DNA from: DAOPZC01 sp035353175
GTDB taxonomy: Bacteria > Verrucomicrobiota > Kiritimatiellia > RFP12 > UBA1067
Direction of reading: 5' to 3'
NCBI GenBank assembly: GCA_035353175.1
Contig: DAOPZC010000023.1
Location: 1 to 61,571 of the forward strand
DNA: 61,571 nucleotides
Under the pieces are notes generated by a model. The model searched no databases and was not told where the DNA came from. It worked only from the letters and a program-made list of their open reading frames with translations. Position numbers and translations under genes: made by a program. Shown here one piece after another: positions 22,701 through 30,735 of this stretch (positions are counted from its first letter, which is position 1; each line of letters opens with the position of its first letter).

Positions 22701-25700
22701 CACGACCATCAACGTGCGGTCGAACGCAACGCTCTGGTGCTACACACCGGGCACACATCTGGCTAAGCTCACGCTGGGCGGCGGCGACACGGGTGAGTCC
22801 TACGGACAGCTCCGCCTTGACAACAACGCCAACTGGGCCGGGCCGGTCACGCTCACAGGGCCGGTCACCAACTCGGCCGACGGGTTCCTCGGCTCGGAGG
22901 GCGGCGTCGGTTTTATTTCGGGTGACATCGGCGAGGTGGGCGGCCCCTTCGTGGTCGCCAAGGCGGGCACCAAAACGCTCGTCCTCACGGGCAACAATAC
23001 CTTCCGCGGCCCCTTCTGGATTAAGAACGGCGCGCTGAGCATCTCTTCGATGAATAGCATCAACGCCGGTGCGGGTCCGCTCGGCTCGCCCACCAGCGTT
23101 GCTGAAGGCACGGTCAAGATCGGCTTTGGGACAACCGGCGCGACGCTGTCGTACGCCGGTTCAGGCGACACCTCTGACCGCGTGATCGACCTCGCGGGGT
23201 CCACCGGCGGTGCGACCATCGACCATTCGGGCACCAACACGCTGACGCTCACCGGCGGCATGACCGCATCGGGCACGGGTCTGAAAACGCTGACCCTGCA
23301 GGGCGGGACCAACGGCGTCGGCGTCTTCACCGGCATCATCTCCAACGGCGTCGGCAGCCCCGTCGGCGTGGTGAAGGCCGGCACGGGAACCTGGATTCTT
23401 TCGAACGCCAACACCTATTCCACTAACACGCAGATCAAAGGCGGCGGCACGCTCGTGGCGGCGCATCCGAACGCGCTGGGAACCGGCTTTGTGCTGTTCC
23501 CGAACGAGGTCGGCACGCTCGATCTGGCCCACGACGGCGATGGCGAGACGCCCTATGAGATTTATATGCAGGCGGGTGCGGTCAGCACGATCAGGTCGAA
23601 CCGCAGCGCGCCCGGCGAAGGCCTCAACCACACCCTCGGCCTCATGCACCTGAGCGGCGTCACCGTCATCGTCACCAACGGCGCCAATGTGACCAGCGGC
23701 ACGCCCTGTGTCACGGTGCCTTATATCGATCTCTACGCAGGCAGCGCGCAAACGACCACCCTGAACCCGACCACAGCGGACCTGATTGTCACGGGCGGCG
23801 TCTCGATCCTGCAGAGCGCGTTCGACAAGGGACTCGTCCTCGACGGCACGAGCACGGGCAGCGCGATCTTCGGCCCCATCAGCAACGGGCTCGGCAAAGT
23901 GGTGACGCTGACGAAGTCCGGCATCGGCACCTGGACGTTGAGCGGCTCCAACATCTACAGCGGCGCGACGACGCTGAACAATGGTCAACTGGTCGTGTCC
24001 GGCAGCAACGGCGCGATTCTCGGCACGAGCGGCTTCACGATCAATCCGGGGACGACGTTGGCGCTCGTCAACAGCGCGACCACCAACAATCCCAACCGCC
24101 TGAGCGATACGGCCTCGATCACGCTGAAGGGCGGCATGCTGGTGTTCACGAACAGCGGCGCGGCCTATTTCACCGAGAAAGCCGGCGCGCTCGTGGTCAA
24201 CGCGAACTCGAATGTGCTGGTCACCTCGCAGGCCGAGGTTGGGTATACATCGGCGGTCACCTTCGCGTCGCTGACCCGCACTGGGCCGGGACTGCTCGAT
24301 TTCAAGGGCGAGGGGCTGGGCACGGATGACCGCAACCGCGTGTTTTTCGCCGCGCAGCCTCCGGCCGAGGGGCTGATCGGCCTCTGGGCGACGGTCAATG
24401 GCTCGGCTTTCGCCGCGTACAGCAACGCGGTCGGCGTTGTGGCGGCGGGAGACGGGATCTTCACGGATATCCCTGCTTGGGGACCTTACGCGGTCGCGGA
24501 CGATGCGGCGCTTGACGCCCGGATCAACGTCCAAGGCGGCGACGCTGAGTTGCCGATCACGCTTGCCGGCGCGGGTTCCAGCCGCCTGAAATCCCTGATG
24601 CAGTACTCCGACTGGCCCTCGACTCTGGCCATGACGAACACGACGCTGCAGTTGAACGACGTCATGATCGCCGCCGGCAAGCAGGCGTTGACGCTCGGCT
24701 CGGCCATCAACGAGGGCTGGATCATGCCAGCTGCTGCGGGCGGGAACGTGGCGCTCATCAACCGCTCCGGCAATGTCCTCACGCTGAACGCGGGCCTCAC
24801 CAACAACACCTCCGCCTCTTCTGTGGGCAAGTTTGGGTCCGGAACCGTCGAGCTCGCGGGCTGGAACAGCTACACTGGGCCGACGCTGATCGACGAGGGC
24901 GTGCTGGAGTTCGGCGGTCTCCTCAACCAGCGCCTCAGTGGCGTGATCAGCGGCGCAGGCACCTTGACCAAGAGCGGCACCAACCAGCTGCAGCTGCTGG
25001 CCGCCAACACGTTCACGGGGCCGGTCTACATCAATCAGGGCATTGTGCGCCCGGATCAGAACAGCACGTTCGGCACCACCAACAGCGGCGTGTTCATCGC
25101 GAGCGGCGCCACGCTCGACTTGGGGTGCGACTCGTCGGTCGGCGGCACGCGCGGCGGCGATTCGCTGAATATGGGGCTTGAGCCCTTCACAGTGAGTGGG
25201 GCGGGCGTCGGCGGGGCGGGTGCGATCGTCTGCAGCGGCGGACAGAATCAGTCGATCGCGATCAACCTGATATCGCTCGCCGGCGACACCACCTTCGGCG
25301 GCAACCGCCGGTGGGATCTGCGCGCCTCGTCGGTCCTGAACCTCAACGGCTACACCCTGACCAAGACGGGCATCAACGAGATCTCGATCTTCGGGGCGAC
25401 CGTCCACCCCGGCGCAGGTCATCTGGTCGTCAATCAGGGGCAGATCCGCATGGAGGCGCAGAGCGTCATCAACGGCAGTTCGGCCAACACGGCGACGGTC
25501 AATGCCGGCGGCATCCTGGAGATGTATAACCTCTACGGCACGGCTCCCGCCTGGTCGCTGACGCTCAATAACGGCTCCTACTTCCGCGGCGCCAGCAACG
25601 GCAGCACCTACGGCACCAACATCAACGTGTGGACCGGTCCCGTCACGCTGAACGGCACGTCGTTCTTTGTCGGCAACGCCGGCTCGGTCAACTGGAGCGT

Positions 25701-27924
25701 CTTCGGCGACATCTCGGGCGCCGGCTCTTTGTTCCTGACCGGCAACAATTCCGCGACCCTCTGGCTGATGAGCAGCAACAACACCTACAGCGGCGAAACG
25801 ATCCTCAGCAACGGCACGCTCTTCGCCAAGTATCCGGGGACGCTGCCCGGCTACGCTGCCGGAAAATTGAAAATGGCCGGAGGCGCCACGCTCACGCTCC
25901 CGACCGGTGACGGGACCACGGGGTGGACCGCGCTGCAGGTCAAGGACATTCATGACCAGTCGACGTTCCAAACGAACGGCGCCACCTTCCCGATCGTGAG
26001 CCTGGACACCTCGGCCGGTGACCTCGAGTATCCGTATGACCTGACCAAGACGTTGGGCCTCACCAAGAACGGCGACAACGACCTGCATCTGGGCGGTGTG
26101 AACGGGTTTAAGGGACCTCTGACGATCAACAGGGGGGACGTGTTGCTCGACGCTTCGGCGAACCACAGCATCGGCGCGGTCACGATCGGCACAGCTTCTT
26201 TGACGGTCAACAACGACGAAGCCCTGTTCGTGAACGGCACCAACACATTCCTCGGCAATAGCGCGGCCGATTTCGGCAGGATGACGCTGATGGGCAAGGC
26301 CGCTTGGGGCGGACCGCTTGCCCCGTATGGCATGAGATCACCGACGATGTATGTCGGCCAGAGCGGGCGCGGCGTGCTAACCATTCAAGACAACGCTGTG
26401 CTCACTAACAATCTGATTGTGGGGAGTGGCACCGGGAGCCACGGCGCCATCTATCAGCGGGACAACAGCACCGTCCATAACTGGGGCGGGGCAGGCAACG
26501 ACGGGCGCATCGGCCTTAGCGGCTATGGCTATTATGAACTGAGCGGCGGCACCATGACGAACAACGGATATTTTCAAGTGGGCGTCAATCCCGCTAGTGT
26601 CGGCATCTTGGCGCAGTATGGCGGCGCGTTCAGGATGAGCACTAAGTATGGCGGACAACTCGGTCTCGGCCGCGGCGGAACAGGTGTCGTTTATGTGGCG
26701 GGAGGCGATTTTGCATCCTATATCGGCGTGAACGTCGGCGAGTCGGATAACAATAATGTTAACGGGTTTGCCGAGTTCACAGTGGATGGCGATGCGGAAG
26801 CTTTGGTCGCGGGAAACCTCAACTTGGGTGATCGCACGAACATGTTTGCAACCGTCAATCTGAACGGCGGGCGGCTCACCGCCAATCTGTTCAACAAGGG
26901 TAACCGCTACGGCTCGAGGGCGTTCCTCAACTTCAACGGCGGGACCTTCCGTGCCCGAACGGCTGGCAACCTGTTCAACTCGGGCGTGAACGCGCTGGAT
27001 GGCGTGTATGTCTACCCCGGCGGCGCGGTCATCGACACGACGAACCTGAACGTCACGGTGAACGCGAGCCTGCAGGCACCCTTGGGCAGCGGCGTGGCCA
27101 GCATCACGATCGCGCCGCGCGGCGGGTACATCGGACCTCCCTTCGTCACCATTGCGAACGGCGGTGGCGTCGGCGCGACGGCGATCGCGCAGTTCGATTC
27201 TCAGAGCGGTTCCGTGACCGGCGTCACGATCACGTCGCCGGGCCGCGACTACACCAGCCTTCCGACGGTGATGCTTTCCGGCGGCGGCACAAACCTCCAG
27301 ACCGTTGTCACCGGCGTGACGCTCGCACCCAACGCCAGCGGCGGCCTGACCAAGCAGGGAAGCGGCACGCTCACGCTTACGGGCACCAACACCTACGGCG
27401 GCGCGACCACGTTGGCCGGCGGCACGCTTAAATTGGCGCACGCGCTGGCTTTGCCTGCGGCCTCGACGATCACGTTCGCCGGCGGCACGCTGGATTTGGG
27501 CGGCATGACGCTGACGAACGCGGTCAACACGACCGGTGCCTTGACGGGCGGGGTTACAAACGGCACGTTCCAGACCGTTTTCTCGCCGGCGGGCGAATAC
27601 CGGATCGGGACGCAATCCTACGCACTCAACGTGCGTACGTCCGGCGTGCTTCGCGGAACGTATCTTTTCGACGCAGACGCGAACGGCGCTTGTGACGTGC
27701 TTGCGGTGCAGGGGAATATTGATCTCTCCAACATGGACCTGGAGATTTTGGACCTGTTCAGCTTAGACACTCGCTATCCGTATACGATCCTGACCTGCAC
27801 GGGAACTCGCACCGGCACCTTCAACTCCGCCAATCTTCCGGACGACCGCTGGCAGTTGAAATATCAGCCTGACGGCTCAGTCAAGCTCGTCTATGTGTGC
27901 GGGACAATCCTGTTGTTGCGGTAA
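19774..27924 (+). CDS. Giant secreted autotransporter-associated beta-strand-repeat protein
   Basis: 2716 residues from the ATG at 19774, which has AGGAGA eight bases upstream and opens a signal peptide ending at SALAAS. The body is a long beta-helix rich in Gly, Thr, Asn and Ser. At least eight copies of the autotransporter-associated (PATR, PF12951-like) repeat are visible, for example LSKVGTGTWLL near 21150, LTKVGTGTLTLSGANTY near 22360, LTKSGIGTWTLSGSNIY near 23910 and LTKQGSGTLTLTGTNTY near 27350. A segment of about 200 residues is duplicated (coded near 21249-21840 and 24007-24602). There is no C-terminal autotransporter barrel and no PEP-CTERM. It ends instead in LVYVCGTILLLR. It is probably a cell-surface adhesin or sugar-binding layer. 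Confidence 0.9.
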   Translation: MSRKARCLSVFFVGSSSALLLAASALAASGTWNGTQNSLWTNSANWSASPYPTGDQVATFNNSGNSRTTIDLTGLVRGVTNLIFDSANAAAYTIGGGDVNAQSLIFTNRSYLRLTSNVRSNQTVNARVLLGHDRSGSTHYFRNDRLGNTLMLAGEVTTTNSGGTGGAKYVSFEGSGAITVSGNMTVGGASSLTVTNVTTGPLVLSGTNRINTLILAGGDVTVSGTNRFDAIRVNTGRPVTFTGTNTLSALYLAGNAVLPAIVNIASGGTLSITNSGGDGFYATQDATINGPGALEMQGGIATDKTSNNYVAAGKTIIINAPITGASEALELWSPTGTSGTYVLNGINDFTGNVSMGPVGTLSVAMIGNKGSTTSNLGRGTTVVLNANGSRLLYTGVGETSDRTIAVNNNVSIDNSGSGHLNLSGAIAVSSGSKTLTLQGSTLGTSEFSGLLSNGSGTLSLSKVGTGTWLLTTNHTYTGSTTVNNGVLTLEGANGTLLSSTGFILAGGTLLLDNTVAANNTNRLRDASAVTLNGGTLLFSNAGGSANYSENVGVVTANAGYSTIATAQAAAGQTAILRLAGLTNAPGGAVNFVGAGLGQSDRNRIFIAGQPDGLIGPWATVGGVQLASYSSANGVCAAGEASFTDIAARGPSVIADASASNVRIASAGTSGPIELGSATTRIASLLQDTATDATVNTAGKAFQTGGVVVPDGRASVTVGVAANDGTLSSVQTNGEVVLNATGDGGVTVNAAIVNNGTATRLSKVGSGSATLAADNAFSGNTGIGGGTLVLANGNALKGSTLTSGGAVFDLSVADHAFNVGGLSGSHAQTLEDNAAPPNPVALTVGTNNASTTFSGVLSGRGSLTKVGTGTLTLSGANTYIGGTAILKGTVTASNAGSLGAGAVVNNGTLGLTAGAVTYTGLSTALSGAGTNNVTLGTGSARTYLNGDYSGFTGVWNLGIGAAPGTGRAEMNGLDNATTTINVRSNATLWCYTPGTHLAKLTLGGGDTGESYGQLRLDNNANWAGPVTLTGPVTNSADGFLGSEGGVGFISGDIGEVGGPFVVAKAGTKTLVLTGNNTFRGPFWIKNGALSISSMNSINAGAGPLGSPTSVAEGTVKIGFGTTGATLSYAGSGDTSDRVIDLAGSTGGATIDHSGTNTLTLTGGMTASGTGLKTLTLQGGTNGVGVFTGIISNGVGSPVGVVKAGTGTWILSNANTYSTNTQIKGGGTLVAAHPNALGTGFVLFPNEVGTLDLAHDGDGETPYEIYMQAGAVSTIRSNRSAPGEGLNHTLGLMHLSGVTVIVTNGANVTSGTPCVTVPYIDLYAGSAQTTTLNPTTADLIVTGGVSILQSAFDKGLVLDGTSTGSAIFGPISNGLGKVVTLTKSGIGTWTLSGSNIYSGATTLNNGQLVVSGSNGAILGTSGFTINPGTTLALVNSATTNNPNRLSDTASITLKGGMLVFTNSGAAYFTEKAGALVVNANSNVLVTSQAEVGYTSAVTFASLTRTGPGLLDFKGEGLGTDDRNRVFFAAQPPAEGLIGLWATVNGSAFAAYSNAVGVVAAGDGIFTDIPAWGPYAVADDAALDARINVQGGDAELPITLAGAGSSRLKSLMQYSDWPSTLAMTNTTLQLNDVMIAAGKQALTLGSAINEGWIMPAAAGGNVALINRSGNVLTLNAGLTNNTSASSVGKFGSGTVELAGWNSYTGPTLIDEGVLEFGGLLNQRLSGVISGAGTLTKSGTNQLQLLAANTFTGPVYINQGIVRPDQNSTFGTTNSGVFIASGATLDLGCDSSVGGTRGGDSLNMGLEPFTVSGAGVGGAGAIVCSGGQNQSIAINLISLAGDTTFGGNRRWDLRASSVLNLNGYTLTKTGINEISIFGATVHPGAGHLVVNQGQIRMEAQSVINGSSANTATVNAGGILEMYNLYGTAPAWSLTLNNGSYFRGASNGSTYGTNINVWTGPVTLNGTSFFVGNAGSVNWSVFGDISGAGSLFLTGNNSATLWLMSSNNTYSGETILSNGTLFAKYPGTLPGYAAGKLKMAGGATLTLPTGDGTTGWTALQVKDIHDQSTFQTNGATFPIVSLDTSAGDLEYPYDLTKTLGLTKNGDNDLHLGGVNGFKGPLTINRGDVLLDASANHSIGAVTIGTASLTVNNDEALFVNGTNTFLGNSAADFGRMTLMGKAAWGGPLAPYGMRSPTMYVGQSGRGVLTIQDNAVLTNNLIVGSGTGSHGAIYQRDNSTVHNWGGAGNDGRIGLSGYGYYELSGGTMTNNGYFQVGVNPASVGILAQYGGAFRMSTKYGGQLGLGRGGTGVVYVAGGDFASYIGVNVGESDNNNVNGFAEFTVDGDAEALVAGNLNLGDRTNMFATVNLNGGRLTANLFNKGNRYGSRAFLNFNGGTFRARTAGNLFNSGVNALDGVYVYPGGAVIDTTNLNVTVNASLQAPLGSGVASITIAPRGGYIGPPFVTIANGGGVGATAIAQFDSQSGSVTGVTITSPGRDYTSLPTVMLSGGGTNLQTVVTGVTLAPNASGGLTKQGSGTLTLTGTNTYGGATTLAGGTLKLAHALALPAASTITFAGGTLDLGGMTLTNAVNTTGALTGGVTNGTFQTVFSPAGEYRIGTQSYALNVRTSGVLRGTYLFDADANGACDVLAVQGNIDLSNMDLEILDLFSLDTRYPYTILTCTGTRTGTFNSANLPDDRWQLKYQPDGSVKLVYVCGTILLLR

Positions 27925-27956
27925 GAATATCGCGACCTGTTTGTAAGGAGTACGTC

Positions 27957-29321
27957 ATGAGTGTGCGGCAGGCATCGGGAACGAATGGGCAATCGCGACG
28001 TAATTTTTTGCGAGGCGCTGCAGCGGGGGCGTTCGGTTTTCCGATGGTCGTCCGTGCTCAGACCCTTGGCAAGAATGCACCGTCGAAGCGGCTCACGATG
28101 GGCATCATCGGTTGCGGGAACCAGGCGGCTGAGGACCTGAAGCAATGGCTGCCGATGGAGGATGTGCAGGTCGTGGCGGTGTGCGATGTGAATCGCGCCA
28201 GTTACGGATACAAAACCGAGAAACAGTTTTTGGGGCGCGAGCCGATCTGCGCAAGCGTGAATGCGGCTTATGCGAAAAGGGCCGAATCGGGAACCTTCAA
28301 GGGATGTGACAGGGTTTCAGATTTCCGAGAAATCATTGCCCGAAAAGATATCGATACGGTTGCGATCATCACGCCGGACCACTGGCATGCCATCATGACT
28401 ATCCAGGCGGCTGCCGCGGGCAAGGATATATACTGCCAAAAACCTTTGGGCCTGACGGTGCGCGATGGGCAGGAGATGGTAAAGGCTGTCCGTAAACACA
28501 ACCGCATCCTTCAGACCGGCAGTCAGTGGCGCTCGAATGCGCTTGTCCGGCAGGTCTGCAATGTCGTGCGTAACGGGAAGATCGGTGCGGTCAAACGCGT
28601 CGAAACGTATGTCGCCGCGAACAACTTTTCAGGTCCAGGGCCTGGCTGGAAACCGATGCCGGTGCCGGAAGGATTCGATTATGATTTTTGGCTCGGCCCT
28701 GCGCCGCAGGCGCCTTATCACAAGGACCGCTGCCTCTATCGGTTCCGTTTTGTCAGCGCATACTCCGGTGGCCAGACGACGAATTTCGGTGCCCATTCCA
28801 ACGATGTGGCGCAGTGGGGGCTCGGCACCGATGATACCGGCCCGGTTGAATTCGAGACTCTTGGGGCGGAATTCCCGTTGTCCGGCGATCTCTTCGATAC
28901 GGCGACGAAAGTGAATTTCCGCTGCCGTTATGCGAACGGTGTCGAGTTGGTCTGCGCGACCGATCCCAAGAGTTTTGGTGTACGGTTCGAGGGCAGCGAG
29001 GGGTGGATCTTTACGAACGGCCGCAAAATTGAAGCCTCTTCTGAGGCGCTTCAGAAATGGATGCCAGGCCCCAACGACGTTCATCTCTACGAGAGCGCGA
29101 ACCATTACCGTGATTTCATTGATTGCGTCCGTTCCCGCAAGGAACCGCTCTCGCCCGTCGAGGTGGGACACCGCACTGCAACGATCTGCCACCTTGGCAA
29201 CATCGCGATGAAACTGAACCGGAAAATTCGCTGGGATCCCAAGGGCGAGCGGATCGTCGGGGATGACGATGCGGGGAAGATGCTCCAGTGCGCTCACCGC
29301 GCGCCGTGGAAGTATGCCTGA
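27957..29321 (+). CDS. Tat-exported Gfo/Idh/MocA-family oxidoreductase following the giant gene
   Basis: 454 residues from the ATG at 27957, which has AAGGAG six bases upstream; the frame is open 20 codons further back, inside the giant gene. The Tat signal is QSRRNFLRGAAAGAF and the next segment PMVVRAQTLG resembles PMIVRSTALG of the first oxidoreductase in the window. The Rossmann turn is MGIIGCGNQAAED. The family box is CQKPLGLTVRDG, with Gln in place of the usual Glu before Lys-Pro. IITPDHWHAIM and FGAHSNDVAQW carry conserved His residues. It lies 32 bases after the repeat protein and is probably cotranscribed with it. Confidence 0.88.
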   Translation: MSVRQASGTNGQSRRNFLRGAAAGAFGFPMVVRAQTLGKNAPSKRLTMGIIGCGNQAAEDLKQWLPMEDVQVVAVCDVNRASYGYKTEKQFLGREPICASVNAAYAKRAESGTFKGCDRVSDFREIIARKDIDTVAIITPDHWHAIMTIQAAAAGKDIYCQKPLGLTVRDGQEMVKAVRKHNRILQTGSQWRSNALVRQVCNVVRNGKIGAVKRVETYVAANNFSGPGPGWKPMPVPEGFDYDFWLGPAPQAPYHKDRCLYRFRFVSAYSGGQTTNFGAHSNDVAQWGLGTDDTGPVEFETLGAEFPLSGDLFDTATKVNFRCRYANGVELVCATDPKSFGVRFEGSEGWIFTNGRKIEASSEALQKWMPGPNDVHLYESANHYRDFIDCVRSRKEPLSPVEVGHRTATICHLGNIAMKLNRKIRWDPKGERIVGDDDAGKMLQCAHRAPWKYA

Positions 29322-29337
29322 AAGAGCGCAGCGGCGC

Positions 29338-30606
29338 CTACTGCGTGACGCTTTCGCGCACCGGGGGCTTCGGCAAGAACGATGCGATGACCGCGCCGGC
29401 AAAGGCGATGCACACGAGCACTCCGAATCCGAGCGCGTAGCTCTTCGACGGACCGTCGTACAATGCGCCCACCAGCATGGGGAACGCCGATTCTGCCACG
29501 CCGTCGGCGACCAGGATGATCCCCATCGTGCGGCCTAAGGCCCGAACGCCGAACAGGTCTCCAGCCATGAGGGGGATGATCATATAGTCGCCGCCCAGGC
29601 CAAGTCCGAAAACAGCCGCGAAAAGGTAGATCCGCCCAGGGAAATCAGGCACAAGCAATAAGGGAATCGCAAACGTCACGCACAGAAAGATCAGAATCAT
29701 GACGTGTTTGCGGCCAATGCTGTCCGCCAGCCAGCCCATCAGGACGCGTCCCGCAAGGCTGAACAAAAGTACAAGGGACATGACGTGCGCGGCGCTGGCC
29801 TGGGAAAAATCCAGATCGCGAAGATACAGTTTGAGGTGCTGCCCGACGCCGCCGACGGCTCCGATAGAGCACATGCTTCCCAAGGCCAGCAGGTAGAAAT
29901 TGGGGTTCTTCAGAATCGCGCTGACGGGCACCATCGGGGATGAGTCTTTCTTGCCGGCCGGGGCAGGTGACGGCTCTTTAAGCAGCAAGGGTAAAGGCCC
30001 CGCAACAAGGATGATCAGAATGCCCAGTGCGCATAACGCCTGATGCCATCCGTGTGCGTGTTCCAGTCGTGCAGCGATGAGCGGCACCAGCGCGCCTCCG
30101 GCACCGATGCCAAGATAGGCGATTCCCATGGCTTTTCCCCTGTTCGTGTCGAACCGTCGCGAGATCAACACTTGGCAGGGCAGAGGACCTCCGCAGACGT
30201 AACCGAGGGCGTTGAAGACATAGAACAGATAGAAAAGGCCCAGCGAATCGGCCAGGCTTAATCCGACCAGCGCGATGCCCATCATGAGCGCCCCTGCAGC
30301 CATCAACCGGCTTGGGCCATAACGGTCGATCAGCCAGCCAGCAATAAAACCGAAGAGCGGCCCGACCAGCAGTTTTCCCATGGCGTTGCCGGAGGTGACA
30401 ACGGCGCGGGACCAACCGTATTCGCTCGTCATGAAGTCGTAGAAGAATGGCAGGCCGTAATAGGCGAAGCCGACAATCCCGAAGAGTGACAGAAAAGCGG
30501 ACGCAACAACAAAAGCCTGAGATCTCCTCCACTCCGAAGGATTCGCCCTCAACTCTTCCATGTGCTTGGACATACGGTTCATCTTTCTTGCGTACACGAA
30601 TCTCAT
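29338..30606 (-). CDS. Major facilitator superfamily transporter, oxalate/formate-antiporter (OFA)-like
   Basis: A 422-residue protein with 12 predicted membrane helices. The loop 2-3 motif is present as GFIAGWLIDRYGPSRLM (the G-x-x-x-D-R-x-G form), and the matching second-half loop is LMGWLADSIGRKHVM. FSQASAAHVMSLVLLFSLAGRV is typical of the OFA/monocarboxylate branch. ATGs 8 and 11 codons inside the frame are alternative starts, since no strong ribosome site precedes 30606. It would import or exchange an organic acid across the inner membrane; the substrate is not evident. It converges with the oxidoreductase gene, 16 bases away. Confidence 0.82.
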   Translation of the reverse strand: MRFVYARKMNRMSKHMEELRANPSEWRRSQAFVVASAFLSLFGIVGFAYYGLPFFYDFMTSEYGWSRAVVTSGNAMGKLLVGPLFGFIAGWLIDRYGPSRLMAAGALMMGIALVGLSLADSLGLFYLFYVFNALGYVCGGPLPCQVLISRRFDTNRGKAMGIAYLGIGAGGALVPLIAARLEHAHGWHQALCALGILIILVAGPLPLLLKEPSPAPAGKKDSSPMVPVSAILKNPNFYLLALGSMCSIGAVGGVGQHLKLYLRDLDFSQASAAHVMSLVLLFSLAGRVLMGWLADSIGRKHVMILIFLCVTFAIPLLLVPDFPGRIYLFAAVFGLGLGGDYMIIPLMAGDLFGVRALGRTMGIILVADGVAESAFPMLVGALYDGPSKSYALGFGVLVCIAFAGAVIASFLPKPPVRESVTQ

Positions 30607-30735
30607 TTTCCAGGCTGAAAAAGGTGCCGGCCTTGATCGGATAAACCAGTCAGAATATGCGGGAAGGATGCCAGACGGTCACCGTCAAAGCAAGTAGAAA
30701 TCGCCGATTCTCGGGCTGTGATCGCAAACTTTTGT

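Noticed and set aside
23161..26166. A minus-strand open frame of about 1000 codons inside the giant repeat gene
   Set aside because: It mirrors the Gly/Thr/Asn-rich plus-strand gene in GC-rich DNA, has an Arg/Asp/Ala-heavy composition, no ribosome site and no domain. It is a shadow of codon bias.
20000..27500. Possible CRISPR or tandem DNA repeats
   Set aside because: The repeated pattern is at protein level (beta-strand repeats) with varied DNA; there are no fixed-length direct repeats with spacers.
29322..29337. A CGCAG/CTGCG hairpin between the converging oxidoreductase and MFS genes
   Set aside because: Only five pairs with a nine-base loop and no U-tract; too weak to call a terminator.
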